Assembly (NCBI RefSeq): GCF_050908995.1
Contig: NC_135130.1
Coordinates: forward strand, 7,495,001-7,559,000
Length of the DNA stretch: 64,000 bases
Direction: 5' to 3'
Source of the DNA: Andrena cerasifolii
Lineage: Eukaryota > Arthropoda > Insecta > Hymenoptera > Andrenidae
This document shows positions 1 to 12,453 of this stretch, in pieces; the stretch's first letter is position 1, and every line of letters starts with the position of its first letter. The notes under the pieces were generated by a model. The model worked only from the letters and a program-made list of their open reading frames with translations. It was not told the DNA's origin and did not search any database. Both the position numbers and the translations under genes were made by a program.

Positions 1-1029
1 AAATGGTGAGCGAGATAGGAGGCAAGAGAGAGATTAAAGGGGGAGATACGTTAGGAGAGACGGAGGTCCATCGGAAGACAGAGAGAGAGGGCTAAGGGAA
101 GAGGAGAATTTTATAAACGGACACTGACAGAGAAAGGGTGGGATAGGCACTAGAGTAAATGTGGAGTGGCAATGGAAGGGGAAACATCGTTGCGAATGGA
201 AGATTTCGAAGGAAAGAAGAGTAGGAGAAAAGGGTACGAGAAGAAAGGGCAAGAAGAGCGACGGAAAAGTGGACCTTGAGAAGAAAGAACTTAATAAAGA
301 ACCGTCAAGACAAAATGGCCAAAAAAGATCAGCGTCAAAGGGTGCCCGAGGAAAGCTGAAAAGGGGGCGTCAAGCGTGCGCAAATAAAGAACCAACCGCA
401 AGAAAAGAAAATAGACTCAAAGAGCCCAAGAGAAGTTGTATGCGCACTGAAAGAACCCAAGAAACGTCCATCAACAGTAAAGAGCAAAAAGGAACAAAAC
501 CAAATAAAAATGGAACCAAGGTCAGAGATCGGGGGCCTTCTGCAAAAAGAAAAGCACAGATACCTAAAAAAAAGAAAATAAAAAAATCTTTATACCCTAA
601 TGAGAAACGTGGCGCAGAAATAATAGTTTCCCTAATTGCAAAAAGGAAGCATTTGATTTAAGAATGGAAAAGTCCGCTTTTTCTGATATTTTTTCTAACA
701 AAAATATAGTTAATGCAATCGATATAACTAAAATACGATAAATAACGAAGTATAATATATAATATAAATAAAAGGCTTTGAAGAGTGGACCCTTTGCAGG
801 AAATTGTTTTCCCAAAATATTAAACTTGCAAAATTGATTTTTGGCACACGAACAGCGGGTGTCCAGTGTTTCCAGCTCGCTGTGCAAAGGAACAGAAAAG
901 AGTACACACGTTTCTCAGTTACAAGAGGAATTCCTAGCATAGGTAATGCCTCTTTGCTAATTCCCCACAGTAGCGAGACCTAACCCAGAACTAATTACAG
1001 AAAAAACCCCATCTGTTAAATTTGACCGC
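1..1029. other. non-coding, purine-rich tract
   Basis: The first ~590 bases are strongly biased to A and G on the plus strand. This opens a 166-codon frame (161-661) rich in Lys, Arg, Glu and Gly. I read it as compositional, because it has no domain, no splice signals and no hydrophobic pattern. The remainder to 1029 is AT-rich and holds nothing I recognise. The stretch lies upstream of two cyclin D exons on the same strand, so it is probably inside a cyclin D intron. Confidence 0.5.
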
Positions 1030-1033
1030 TTAA

Positions 1034-1780
1034 GGGGTTGTGCCTAGTCAGGCGGTCGAAAAGAGGCGAATATTTGTGAATTTTTTTTGAAGAAGCGGAA
1101 GCGTATATTTTTACAGAACTTTTTGCGTTTCAAAGAGCAACATTTAAAGAACATTTGGTAATTTTTTCGTAGAAAAATATTTGCGTTTATAATAAAATAA
1201 CAAGCGACATCCAAGAAGCATTTTTAAAAATTTGCTTTCGCGGTGAGCACTGCCATTCGGAACCAGATTGTCTAAAATCAAAAAACAAAAAAGATTTCGT
1301 TAGTATATTAATGTATCCTCAGGTTGACGGAGAGAATTTTCCGAAATATTAAGTTAAAACAACATGGCAGCTATTTAAAGTTGAAATCCTGATTTCTTCC
1401 TGCAAAAATTACGCGAAAAAATCAGGATTTCAACTTTAAATAGCCGCCATTTTGTTTTAACTTAATATTTCGGAAAATTCTCTCCGTCAACCTGAGGATA
1501 CATTAATATACTAACGAAATCTTTTTTGTTTTTTGATTTTAGACAATCTGGTTCCGAATAGCAGTGCTCATCGCAAAACCAAATTTTTAAAAATGCTTCT
1601 TGGATGTCGCTTGTTATTTTATTATAAACGTAAATATTTTTCCACGAAAAAATTACCAAATATTCTTTAAATGTTGCTCTTTTAAACGCAAAAAGTTTTG
1701 TAAAAATATACGCTTCCGCTTCTTCAAAAAAAATTCACAAATATTCGCCTCTTTTCGACCGCCTGACTAGGCACAACCCC
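1034..1780. mobile_element. TTAA-flanked palindromic MITE, family 1 copy 1
   Basis: This 747-bp element is almost entirely one inverted repeat. It starts GGGGTTGTGCCTAGTCAGGC and ends with the reverse complement, with TTAA on both sides (1030-1033 and 1781-1784). The arms meet at a short asymmetric loop near 1395-1417, between two copies of a sequence containing AATCCTGATTT. Two related copies lie at 49936 and 54320. The loop is reverse-complemented relative to the 54320 copy, so the two are inserted in opposite orientations. An open frame of 65 codons runs through the right arm (minus strand, 1462-1659). It recurs in other arms but is broken in this copy's left arm, and I do not recognise it. 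No transposase is present. TTAA duplication is typical of piggyBac (and Sola3) elements, but the family assignment is inference. Confidence 0.9.
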
Positions 1781-1784
1781 TTAA

Positions 1785-3664
1785 AGTCCCTTCGGTACAT
1801 GCCCTCTAAATTCATCCCTGCAAATTCCCAGAGCACTCGATCAGTGGGGGTGGTGGTCCCGCTGGAATGTCGTTCTCAAATAATAATCCTCGTTTCACGG
1901 GGGCACAGCGAACGCACCTGCGCCAGGCAGAGAGTGAACTCCGCGACTGCTCTGCAAATTCAAGAACGGCTTCGTGGAATTCCGTTCTGAATGTCTTTAT
2001 TAAAGCCTCGCCATTTGTGTGCTCGCGCTCGCCGCCGCCCTCGTTGGATCTCTCGGCGCGCCGTCCATTGGACATTTCGGTTGGTCCCATCTTCCCGTGA
2101 ATGAATAGTGGCCGAGTTGGCGAAAAATTCGGACGGAGCCGCGCGTCGAGGCCCCTCGACGGTGTACACCGATATATAGCCGGCATAAAACGATGAATAC
2201 TGGCCACGGCGATGATTGCCACGTTTATTGTCGACTGCCAGCGCGTTCGCTTTACAATCCGTCCATTCCCGTCCGAGGGCTGCGCTCTGTCTGCGATATA
2301 CGAGTGGCGATGTTGTATTCCTCGCCGATCGAGGAATAACGAACGGAATTTTTGCGCGGGGGGCGCTCGCTCCAGCCGCGGATAGAGTTGTTAAATCGTC
2401 GCTGACAGTCGCCGGGGAGATTGAGGGGCTCAAATTGGAATGTAGTGCTTCGCTTTTTGTGCCCTCTGCTGCGGCTGAAAGCGCTCGATTGTGGGAGCCT
2501 CTGCGAGCTGCGATGTGAGACTTTCATTGGTGAGCCTAAGGTACCTAATATGAATATAGGTGCACGGCCCTAAGGCGCTGAGAATCTCTTTATAATTTCT
2601 TAGTACCAGCTTTTATTCTTTGCGATTTCACGTGGAAATATTTTTTTGGGCGAAAGAGAAGCAGATGCGGTGGCGAAGGAACTACTCCTTCAGTTCGTCA
2701 GGCCAGTGTTCTGCAACGGGCTTCTCAGAATTTCAAATAATATTTTAACCCCTTCCGGGGTTAGACCACCTTGGCCAGGTGAAGAAATATCGCATCTTAG
2801 GGAATTTATATTTAAGTGATAAAAACACTTTTATCGATATAAATTTTTCAATGAAGATTTCGTGACGCCTACTGGGCCCCTCTGCTTCAGCCAAGGAATG
2901 GAACGTTTCGCTAACAAAGGCATTAGAAAGCCCAGGCTCGCAGTTTTCGGGCACGAGGCGAACCGTGGGTACCGTTAAGAGATCAGCCAATGATTTCGAC
3001 CTCTAAGACACTTCGCGACGGGGGCCTCTGCTTAATTGTTTGCCCCTCCCCAGTACCCGTGGACACGTTGGGCCTTGCGCGCTGCGCTGGGCCAGGTGAC
3101 AAAAGCTTTTACGCTCGAGCCGTGAGTCGTAATAAATGGCGACGGGGAGGGGAAAAAAAGGTGAGAGGTAGCGCGGTCTGGTGTTTACTGTCGGTAACCT
3201 TTGGACTCCGGGGCCCCCGGCCCGGGCCCATCCGCAATTTTCTGCGCCGTAAATCTCGTTTCGGGCCGGGGATCCTTTCCTCGGGATCTACCTGCGCGCT
3301 TCTATTAGCGGATTTCAGTCTCGAGGTCTCGGGGCCAACGTCTTCTGGCCATTGTTCCTAGACCCCGTATTTTCATCCCTTTTCTTCTACTTCTCTCCCT
3401 TCTTCTTCCATTTAATATCGCATCAACGCCGCTACCGCGGCTATTAGCGACGCTCGGACTCTCTATACCAGTTCATCGAATGGCGGTGGCCTCGATGGTG
3501 CAGCGCTGTGCCTCGCCGAGAGCAGTAGAGTTAGTTTTCCTTCGGAAGCAGCTGAACTCTGCTCGGAGAGCAGCCGGGGGGCCTTGATTCGGACGTTCTC
3601 CAGCGCGCTTTCGTTGGGCATCAATGCTCTGTGTACTAATACAGCGACGAATTTCTGTTTGCAG
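1785..3664. other. probable cyclin D intron, GC-rich, no exon seen
   Basis: This is GC-richer than the genomic background, with abundant CpG. Many spurious frames appear on both strands because stop codons are rare. I looked for the cyclin-box exons that should precede the exon at 3665 and did not find them, so the stretch is best read as intron. A pyrimidine-rich acceptor ending TTTGCAG closes it at 3664. Conserved intronic regulatory sequence is possible but cannot be shown from one genome. Confidence 0.5.
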
Positions 3665-4977
3665 AGTACAAATTCTCGATGTACACGCCGAGCATGATCG
3701 CGGCGGCGAGCGTCGCGGCGGCCCTCCACGGTCTCGATTGGACTGGGAAAAGCGGTTACGGGCTTGCTGGACTCCTCGACGAGCTTACCCGCATCACGGC
3801 TATCGAACAGGTTTGTCCCCTGGTTGATACTATTACGCGGCCCGCCGAGAAAAGCCACGGGCCCGGCCACGTCGACGAATAGAGATGCAATCGCCGCTTG
3901 GCTCGTCGGAAGCGAGTTCCGCGCGATGCGCCTAACCCCTCGCGAGCGAAACGAAGGAACTGAGCCGGAAAATTTGACAGGCTGGCGGACGCGAGAGTCA
4001 GTCCTCGCTTTTTAATCGGCATTCCACGGCGGAACTCGTCATCCTCTGGTTCCAGCAGTCCGTGAGGAACTGGATGGTCCTACTCCGCGGTAGCGATCCT
4101 TGGTTTCGAGGTCCTGGGAGCTTTGGCAAAAAGGGGAACATAGATTTACTGGGTGTAACGAAGTTGCCTTTTGGGGATGAACCTTATTCCTTCCTCTTGC
4201 CGCACATTCATCCCCCAATTTTTTACCATTCCTTCGTTCTCTTATCAGAAAATGGTCATTAGCACCGAATCTCTTTTCTTTCTTTCTTTCGCACTTCCCT
4301 CCCTAGCGGTAGCTAGTGATAATTGCCTGTGAATAGCATCGCGAACCTCGAGGGGATAGGAGAACGTCCGGAAAGTGACGAATCCCTGTTTTCGCGCTGG
4401 TCGCCTCGACTATCAATGGCTGGAGATCATGAATGAGAAGGCAGGTGGCCGGATAGTTCCTTGGTTGGTCTTCCTGCTCCTAAACACATGACGGGCAACG
4501 AAAATATTGCGCTCTCGCAGGCCGTGGACCCCATGCCGAGCCATTCACGCCGTCCACTTTATTTGCACTGGGTGCATCATGAATGTGTAGTCTGCGCGTG
4601 TTCAGACTCCCCCTCCCGTTTATGCGCGCGGGGCCTTTTTTCGCGTAAACATGTGCCCGACACCTGCTGCCGCCCCTCATCGGGCCTTTTTGCGCGACGT
4701 CTTGGCTGGATTCGCGGGCGATCTCTCGGAATCTTTCTTGAAAACTCGCTTCCGACGAACGGCCACGTCGCTCGCTGACATCCAGCGTCTGTCCCATTTC
4801 GATGTAATCACGTGGATATCATTATTCTCGCGTCCTTATCGATTGATAACTCTTTGCACTTTTCTTTTCCCCCGTTATATGTTCGTTGACTATATTTTTT
4901 CCGACACATTTCAATGTTTCTTATGTATTGATACTAATAATTTCTAATTGTAATATTATAATAATAATAATTATAAT

Positions 4978-5017
<40 letters not shown>

Positions 5018-5810
5018 TCTAATTTCTAATTTCTACTTATAATATAATTATAATAATAATACAAATTTCTAATTATAATATAGTTATACTAATAATAATA
5101 ATTTCTGATTATAATATAATTATAATAATAATAATAATAATACTGTTTTCTGTCTATTAATAACTAACTTCACCACTCGGCGTCGCCCGAAACTTAGATT
5201 CTGATTTTATAAAAAAATTATTTTTATTTATTTATTTATTTATTTTTTGCTGAAAATAGTCACATTCGTCTGGATTATCTAGGCATAATCAGCTGGGACC
5301 CATTTCGTGACCCCAGAGCTTACCGTTCGAAAGTTTTTAGTCAACAGACAAACACATTAACACTTTCTGCTTCGTGTATTAAGATAATAATATATTTTTT
5401 CTATTAATAATAATAACTTTACAATTCTCCATTCTACTTAAACCGCTTTCTTTCCGTGTTAAGCCACCATCCCGTCTCCCATAAATATACCTAGATACCC
5501 GGGATGCTAGAAGCGTCCCGCGCGAGAACACCCCTAATGCGCCCCCGGTGCTCGACGAAGTCCCCCCCGCTGACAACGAAAATCCTTGTTCCAGGACTAT
5601 CTGCAGGGGTGTCTGGAGCAGATAGAGGAGATGGTCTCGCAGGCGCACATGAATGCGGACGGTGCAGGCGGGAACGGCCGCCAGGTGACCGGGGGAGTCG
5701 TGACGACCGCGTCCCAGAGGCCTTTGGGGGACGAGATCACCAGCCAGGAGAAGATCCTGGAGCACGAGAAGGCGGGCACGCCGACCGACGTGAGGGACGT
5801 CCATTTTTGA
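3665..5810 (+). CDS. CycD: G1/S-specific cyclin D, last two coding exons (5' partial)
   Basis: Exon A is 3665-3810 and exon B is 5595-5810, joined by a phase-0 intron (3811-5594, GT..AG). Exon A enters in phase, its first two bases completing a codon from an unseen exon. It reads YKFSMYTPSMIAAASVAAAL and onward, matching the C-terminal cyclin fold of D-type cyclins (vertebrate consensus: MYPPSMIA, then GSVGAAI). Exon B begins DYLQGCLEQIEEMV, equivalent to the last cyclin helix, and ends TPTDVRDVHF then TGA. The TPTDVRD tail is the hallmark of D cyclins and contains the threonine (Thr286 in human cyclin D1) whose phosphorylation triggers nuclear export and SCF-dependent destruction. Cyclin D activates CDK4/6 to phosphorylate Rb-family proteins in G1. 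The visible 119 residues are roughly the last third. The N-terminal LxCxE-type motif and cyclin box lie left of the window. The last two residues, HF, differ from the usual D-I/D-L. Confidence 0.93.
3811..4944. other. first part of last cyclin D intron
   Basis: This is a GC-moderate, non-repetitive part of the phase-0 intron between the two cyclin D exons. Several 66-105-codon frames occur on both strands (e.g. 4461-4778 and its antisense partner), but they overlap each other and show no family features. No other feature was recognised. Confidence 0.5.
4945..5160. repeat. (TAA)n / AT-rich microsatellite in cyclin D intron
   Basis: The stretch is dominated by TAA/ATA trinucleotide runs, with interspersed copies of an ATTTCTAATTATAATA-type unit. 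It includes an uninterrupted run of about 14 TAA units around 4979-5014. It sits directly beside a Helitron-like relic (5164-5384). Such runs are likely to vary in length between individuals. Confidence 0.9.
5164..5384 (-). mobile_element. Helitron-like non-autonomous relic, copy 1
   Basis: Read on the minus strand, this ends ...GACGCCGAGTGGTGAAGTTAG followed by T, which corresponds to the CTAG|T end of Helitrons. Inside it carries GTGTTTGTCTGTTGACTAAA and AAAATCAGAATCTAAGTTTC. A close relative lies at 12254-12453 on the plus strand with the same internal order. An internal run of ATTTATTTATTT has expanded near 5222-5245. No replicase or helicase coding sequence is present. The 5' limit is approximate. 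Confidence 0.65.
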
Positions 5811-7677
5811 GAGACGCCGCTGAGGGAAACTCTGGCCAGGGTGACTCTCTGCTGAGCCTGGAGGCCGAGGGGGAAACGATAGCCAACAGCGACGCGGACG
5901 ACGCTGAGGGACCCACGGCGGGATCAAGTAGAAGCGAGGAGACGCTGCATCCGGACAGGGCAAGCGAGGATGCCCGAGGAAGAGACGCGCGAGCCGCTAA
6001 GCTCGATCCTTGATCGTCGACCGGTTGGGTTCCCTTCGTTTCTGCGGGCAATCGTCTTTGGGGAAGTGTCATCGGGGAAGATATTCTTGAGACAGTGGCA
6101 GCCTCGAGAAGGAGACACCTGGGAATGGCGCTGCCAGGAGAATGCTACCCTCTAGAAGAGGATGTCCTCAAGGAAGACCCACCTCAGTCCCACAAGCGCA
6201 ATGGCGTCCCAAGGATTCGTCGTGAAGGGAGTCGTGGGCCTAGAACAGTTCCCCTGAACCACATCCCCGCGGTGCTACGTTTGTTTCTACTTTCGTTCGC
6301 GGGATCAGGGGTTCGGCTGCCGTCGTCAGGCGCTAATCTCTCGCGGGAGGAACGATGCCAGTGCACGAGACACCGCGAGTGGTGGTTTCTTTTAGTCGAA
6401 CGATAGGTTAGTCTCATACGAGCGTCCGGGTGGTCCTGGATGGATCATGAATCGTCTTTATATGCGCGACGTAGATACATGTATATTTGCGAGTCGGGCG
6501 AGAGCGTCGAAGAGAGATCCGCTGGATCTGTTGTTATTTAGTTATACGCGTTTCTTCTTTTCTTTTTTCTTCCCTCTCCTTTTTTTTTTAACGCGGGAAA
6601 TCGTGTCCCCGATACTTTCTTTCTCTTCAGAGCCCGCGCCCGCCTCGAATCATGATCCGCAGCGTCCAGGGACCATCTTCCGTTCCGAGTTTTTACGCCT
6701 CCGACCTCGACGGGGTCTACACATTCACCCCTCGGAGACGCGGAGCCTCGAAAGGACCCGGTTTCTTCTTCGGCGGACCGTCGATCGTTAACCCTTTGTT
6801 GCCTGAATCGTTCTGCGATCGGAGGAAGATGGGAACGCCGCGCGAACGTTGGATGTAGCGCGTGGGAACGTAGCGCTCGAGAAGCTCGAATTTCCCAAGC
6901 GGCTCGATTTTCGGTCCTCCCCCAAAAAAAACGTCGATTACGACGCGTCGCAGCGTTGCAATACACCGATTATTAAGTGTGCCCCGCAACTTTCACGTTA
7001 ATATCGGCCCTCGATCAGCTCGCTTTCGAACGATCTCGAGTCGCAGAACGAGCGCGGATCTCCCCAGAGGGTTAATAAATCGACCGGTCGGAGGCCGAAG
7101 AGGAGAGAAATCACGAGGGGAAGAGCGCCAACGAGCGATAGCTAACGCTGGCCTCGGTGTTCAAGCGTCGCTCAGGCTTTTTACAAATTTTTTTTTTCTT
7201 ATAAAAGACGGTGTCGTTGAGAAAGCCTGCCATGGCCTAGCAACGCTAGAGGTCCACGAGGTCGAACGCGTCTCCGAAACGGTGGCCCGATGTCGCGGAA
7301 GATACTAACGTTCCCGACGGAAAGAAGAAGAAAAGTGAAACAGGAGGAATCGAGAGTGGCGTGCTGTTGGGGGAAGGCAATGCAATACGCTTTACGCATC
7401 TATTTCGTAATAGAATTATACACTTAATTTTTAGCCGGACGACGAAACTGCCACGCCAATCGTATCGAGTTTTTCTAGGTACGATGACGACGAACGCGAT
7501 CTATTAATCCTCCTCCGTGAGACTAAAAAAAAAAAAAGAAGAGAAAGAATGACGACGAGGAAGAAGAAGGAGAAGGGGAAGGTGAAGAAGGGAGAGTAAA
7601 ACGAAAATGAGAAAAAATGCACATAGTCATGTCGAGTCACTTAGTGTTCTGTACATACATATACATATGAGGAAAAT

Positions 7678-7752
7678 GAATATATATATATATATATCTA
7701 TATATATATATATTATGTATGTATGTATGTATGTGTGCATATACATAATAAT
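7678..7752. repeat. (TA)n and (TATG)n microsatellite
   Basis: An alternating TATA run with C interruptions is followed by about five TATG units and then a short TGCATATACATA tail. The open frame crossing it (7607-7822) is repeat-derived and not a gene. Confidence 0.9.
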
Positions 7753-9214
7753 GCACGGAGGACAGAGGGTTGTGCTTGGGGGGCGGTGTGACGGAGAAGC
7801 GCGCGAGAGAGATTGTGCATAGAATGAGAGATAGCGTGACAGAGAGAAGTGTTAGCAGGTAGTTCCCCCATGTTGTATTTACGCTACACGATAATTGTTT
7901 AATCCAAATGAGTTTCCCCCGGGCTGGGCCGCGACCCTTCGCTTATTCCAGTCGGTTCCTAAGATCGGTCGCGCCCAGTACCCGCCTGTGTGCACGTGTG
8001 CATGAGTGTAAAAAGTTGTGTGAGAAACGGGGAAGACGAGGTTCCGTCGTAGAGGGTCGATTTCGAGATTGGAGGTCAGCTGAATGTCACCTGTGGCGCC
8101 ACTTATCGACATCCATTTTAGTTCTCAAGCTGCTAGATTCGAGCGCATTAAGCCGCGACCCCGCGTGGGCTATGCCTCAAGCGAGGCGTACTTGAATTCC
8201 TTCAGGAACCATCGCTTTTTTTAAATAACAGCGTTAACGCCGCTGTAGTTAAAGCCGCTGCTAAGTAGTTAAAGCCGCACCGCCGCGTGGCAAAGCACGA
8301 GGGACACTGGAATGTAGTCACTCTTCGAAGACAATGCATGGAGGAGTCTCGAGTGTCTTCAGCCTCGTGTTTTGCGCACGCGAGGAAGGTGAAAGTGGAG
8401 AGCGTGCTGCGGAAGATGCAGGATATATAGCGGACTGCTATGAATATTCTGTTATTGTTTTGGTTAATTGTTTCTGGATAGCGAAGTGACGAATCACGTT
8501 TTAATTGTTTTACGTTGCGACTGCGAAACCGACGCTCTGCGCGGCTCTGCTTCCCCACGAACCGCGGCTGTACATATGTAGGTAAGCTATACGAGGCGTA
8601 CGAATAAGAGTTAATGCGTAGTCCGTGTAAGATAGAGCGACGAGTAAAGTGGCGGAGCGACGGAGAATCGCGAGGCAAGCAAAGAGGAGCGTGACGTAGA
8701 GGTGAGTCGCGAATGGAACGGGCACGTTCCTTGGCGACTCGATGATCTAGCCCTTTCGGTGCTGCGACCGCCGACAAGCATAGATATATTTGGAACATTC
8801 GCCACTGAAGCATCGAGATTCAAGAGAACTCTGAAGGTCTGATCCCGTAGAACCCCCTTTTTTCTCCATTGAATTTGTAATAAGTGCAAGGGAAGATCTC
8901 ATTTCAGTTCCTAACCTCATCAAAGTGCAAGGTGTCAGGTTTCTATATCTTAGTTGTACGATTTCAAACGCAATTCAGACACCAAAAGCCTCAGTAGTTC
9001 GGCGACTATCGTACCATGCAACTCTACTATGTTGTGTTAGAATAAGTTACGGTAAGATGCAAGCCTATGGGAGAAAAGTATTCGAGTTCAAAGCCCCAGA
9101 GGAATTGATCATGCGCGGTGGTCCCGCGGAGAGTCCTCCTTGTGGTCAGTTCAAATATGAGGAACTTCAATAGCGTTCCTCGTTGCCATCGGTTCCTTAT
9201 GGCTACCCCAAATC

Positions 9215-9345
9215 ACAAAGGGACTGATGTTAAGCAGCGCTCCTTCTCAGAGCCCCGTTTATAGTCAATCATTATTCCATGGTTACTTGAAACCCCAAAG
9301 GAACTGATGCTAAGCAGCGCTCCCGTTTAGAGTGCTCCTCGTAGT
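9215..9345. repeat. imperfect local duplication
   Basis: Two diverged copies of a short unit occur about 78 bp apart, sharing AACTGATGCTAAGCAGCGCT with few changes (near 9218 and 9296). The function is unknown. It lies in the presumed cyclin D 3'UTR. Confidence 0.55.
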
Positions 9346-10679
9346 CATACTTCATAGAGGTCTATAGAAACACTTCAACACCCCCGACCAACGGAATTTG
9401 CATACAAATTTCGACTCAGCCCCAGCGCATCAGATCTTCAGACTACGCGCCGCAGCGCAAAGCTTCGGAATGCTATTCCTTAGAAGCCCTTTCATTCCAA
9501 AAGACCAAGACAAAGCTGCGCCAGGTTGCGCAGCATTGGTCCGCAGCACCGACAGAGTCAGGCCTCAACTACTATCATCTAACCAATACGCAACAACCAG
9601 TTGCAGAGTTCAAGCTTGAGACTCCCCTAATGGATCTCACTATTTACACTGTTTGTAATCGTTCTGCTGCACTGTAGGTTTATAGTCAGACTATTAAACG
9701 AATATAGCCGTAGCTACACTAATGCGACCGAGATGACGAGAAACGACTTGAGTCGCCGCCGACGTCGGAAGCTTGAATGATAGTAGTTGATGGTGCATTG
9801 GCGGACCAACGTCCGGAGGGAGGATCGAGGAAGGATCATCCAAAAAAATGAAAAAAAAAATGGAATTATTAACATTGTTAGTACTTAAAGAGCGTGTCGA
9901 GATAGAATAAAGGGAAAGAAGGGGGACGGAGTTCGGGGAACGCGCGCTGCTCTACGCTGCTTCCAGCGCTCGACCGGAAGGAACGGGAGCGCGCGTTCCG
10001 TCCGCGCTCGTATCCGCATTCCGACTAACAAATGGGAGTTAGCCCAGTGCCACAAAGCGAAACTAGTTAGTAACATACTCTTCAGTAACCAAATCTTAGT
10101 ACAACGTAGAGATCGAGTAATATAAAAACAAGAACGGTAATCAATCATCCCGGCTGCTGGTACGCATGGCCGACCATTTTCTTACTTGTACTACTAGTGC
10201 ATGCGTACTGTACACGCGTTCTGTGCACGCACCAATTTTACATGTATATTATGTAGCTTGGAGAAATGGGAGAGTCGTAGGGGGAAGAGGTAGAGAGCGA
10301 CAGGGGTGGAATGCGTCCAGCAAAATGTTGGGCAGCAAGTGGAGACTGTTCTTCGATAAAGGGCCTCCGAATTTTGCTCGAGTCTAAGGGGGTGGAAGTT
10401 TCATAGAGTTTCCATTGGAAGTCTGCTTCCTGCATTTGCAAGGAACATTCTCCGTTTCGGGGTGTAGGAAGAGGCTTAAGTCGCGTTCGCACATGCGCAA
10501 AGTGTGTCACAAGAGTACGTGTGAAACGGTTTTTATCCATTTGATGTGTGACCGGTTTAGCGTGTGGGGAACTGTGGCTTGAGGGGTGTCTTAAAATCTA
10601 GGTTAACAATTTAAATAGGAGGCCTTTCGATTTTATACCGATTTATGATTCGTTTACGTTGATCTTTATAATTTTTAAG

Positions 10680-11185
10680 CCTGTATTTATTTATATTATT
10701 TACTCTTAGAATCCTGTGTTCGTTTGCGTTCTTCGCTGATTTGTAGAAACGTCGGGAGCTTACGTTAGTTTATATCGGTCGCAAATTTATTTATATTAAT
10801 TTATCTGGGGGCCCTTCTTTTGCTCGAACAAGTTGCCTGATTTATTTATGTTGATTTTTCGGGGCCCATATTCATTCGCATTGAATTGAATTGAGTTTAT
10901 TATTATTTTTGTCGATTCCCAAGACGTTTATGTTAATTTTCCAAGGCCCTCTATTTATTTATATCATTCCGAAACTTATTTAGATTATTTTACCAAGCTT
11001 CTGTACTTGTACAATTTTCCATTTATTTATGCAAACTTTTTGGATCTCGTGTCCCTTTACTTTGCCTTAATTTATTGGCATGGACATTGCATTTACGTAG
11101 ATTTTTTGGGCCCCTCGTTCTCTTGTTTCCAATCTCTTTTCTCCATTACTCAAACGTCGATTGCTGATCATAATTATTTATTGCA
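10680..11185 (+). promoter_or_regulatory. cluster of ATTTATTTAT-type AU-rich elements
   Basis: At least six occurrences of overlapping ATTTA pentamers in TTATTTAT contexts occur here (near 10685, 10785, 10838, 10950, 11010 and 11172), spaced by unique sequence. In an mRNA these are class I/II AU-rich destabilising elements. Cyclin D mRNAs in other animals are short-lived and carry such elements, so this fits a cyclin D 3'UTR, provided the transcript reaches this far. That role is inference. Confidence 0.4.
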
Positions 11186-12142
11186 ACTGGTGCCGTTGCG
11201 ATTATTATATAGCACGTAGACTCGTTACACGGAAGCAGACAATCAAGGACGAAAGAGCATTTTTCGAAAAATTTAATTTATCACGCCCCTAATGAGAGCA
11301 AGAAAAATCTGTTGGAGGTCCATGCCCCGAAACCACGACCCCGCACTTCCACCCCTGCGTTAGCCTTGTAAGAACACGAAACGAGCTTGCGTCACCCTTT
11401 TCCTCCTTTCGCCATTGAGGAAACACCCGTAATCACCGTTACAGCGATATTCTCAGTCGTCGGGAAATCACGCGAACTCGTCACTTCGATTGAGTTCCCC
11501 CCCCTCCCCCCCCCATTTGATGCGAGTGCAGGGCACTCGAACCCTTTCGGCATCGTGCAACCCTCGCCGCGATACGCTCGCCCCGTGCGTGTCACCCCCT
11601 TTCCATATACGCCAGCGTGGCGCTCGAACGCCTCGCAGGCGTTGCCCGCACGCGCCGAGGGGGCTCGATTCTCGCCCGCCCGGCGCCGATTCACTGCCAG
11701 ATTAGACGAGCAATGGGCGCACTCGCGTCGATCTGTATGTGTTACACAATGTATATTTGTCGTATCAGTTGTTATCCCGATTATTCGAAGCGAAGCAACG
11801 CAACGCAATAGAAATACCACTGATATACCTCAGGCACCGCATACACCGCTCGGAACAAGCATGTATAGCTTTTAATCACTCGTGTTGAACGGAGAGAACA
11901 GAACGTAAAAAGTTCCTGTAAAAGGGGATGGAAAAGAAGCGGACAAAAAAAAAACGAGAGAAAAGCAACACAACACTTATGCGTTACTTTTTAAACATAG
12001 CACGTAAAAATAATTTTTAATCGGTAGGTGCGCGAGTTGTACCGGAGGGGAAAAGGGGGGAGGGGGGTGGGTGGGTGTAGAGAAACGGTACGACGATCTT
12101 GTACATATCCCGTGCGTGGTGCGACGCACAGTCGATTGAAAA

Positions 12143-12148
12143 ATAAAG
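12143..12148 (+). terminator. candidate poly(A) signal (AATAAA), distal cyclin D
   Basis: AATAAA lies within GAAAAATAAAGTATTGG and is followed within 40 bases by a U-rich and GU-rich run. It is the last good signal before a Helitron relic and the KCTD9 promoter region, so it is the best candidate for a distal cyclin D cleavage site. A proximal alternative is the AATAAA near 9906. Confidence 0.35.
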
Positions 12149-12253
12149 TATTGGTATTTTATACAGTCACTCCATGTGTTTCACTCGTTCTCCCTGTTTT
12201 CATTGTCCATATTTTATTATGAGTTATAATCATGTTCCAAATTTAGCTAATTT

Positions 12254-12453
12254 TCCTAATTTTAATATATAAAGCAGAAAGCTTCTATATATGTTGGTGT
12301 GTTTGTCTGTCAACTAAAAACTTTTGAACGATAAATTCTGGGATCACGAAATGTGCCTCAGCTTATTATGCCTGACTAATAACAAACACTAAAAGAATTT
12401 TTTTTTATAAAATCAGAATCTAAATTTCGGACGAAGCCGAATAGTAAAGCTAG
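12254..12453 (+). mobile_element. Helitron-like non-autonomous relic, copy 2
   Basis: The element starts around TCCTAATTTTAATATATAAA and ends GACGAAGCCGAATAGTAAAG followed by CTAG|T. The internal sequence (TGTGTTTGTCTGTCAACTAA, AAAATCAGAATCTAAATTTC) matches the relic at 5164-5384 in the opposite orientation and the 3' end of the larger element at 36349. No coding capacity remains. Confidence 0.7.

Larger units (their letters stand above)
5811..12160 (+). other. probable long 3'UTR of cyclin D / intergenic
   Basis: After the cyclin D stop codon no further coding exon is recognisable for 7.5 kb. Several long frames here (e.g. 5504-6013, 11387-11875 and their antisense partners) look compositional. 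The first ~3.5 kb is GC/CpG-rich and the later part is more U-rich. Candidate poly(A) signals AATAAA occur at about 9906 and 12143. The latter is followed by a U/GU-rich stretch, the best visible end for a very long 3'UTR. The extent is inferred; RNA data would settle it. Almost no transposons are inserted in this block, unlike the rest of the window, which fits selection against insertion in a transcript. Confidence 0.4.
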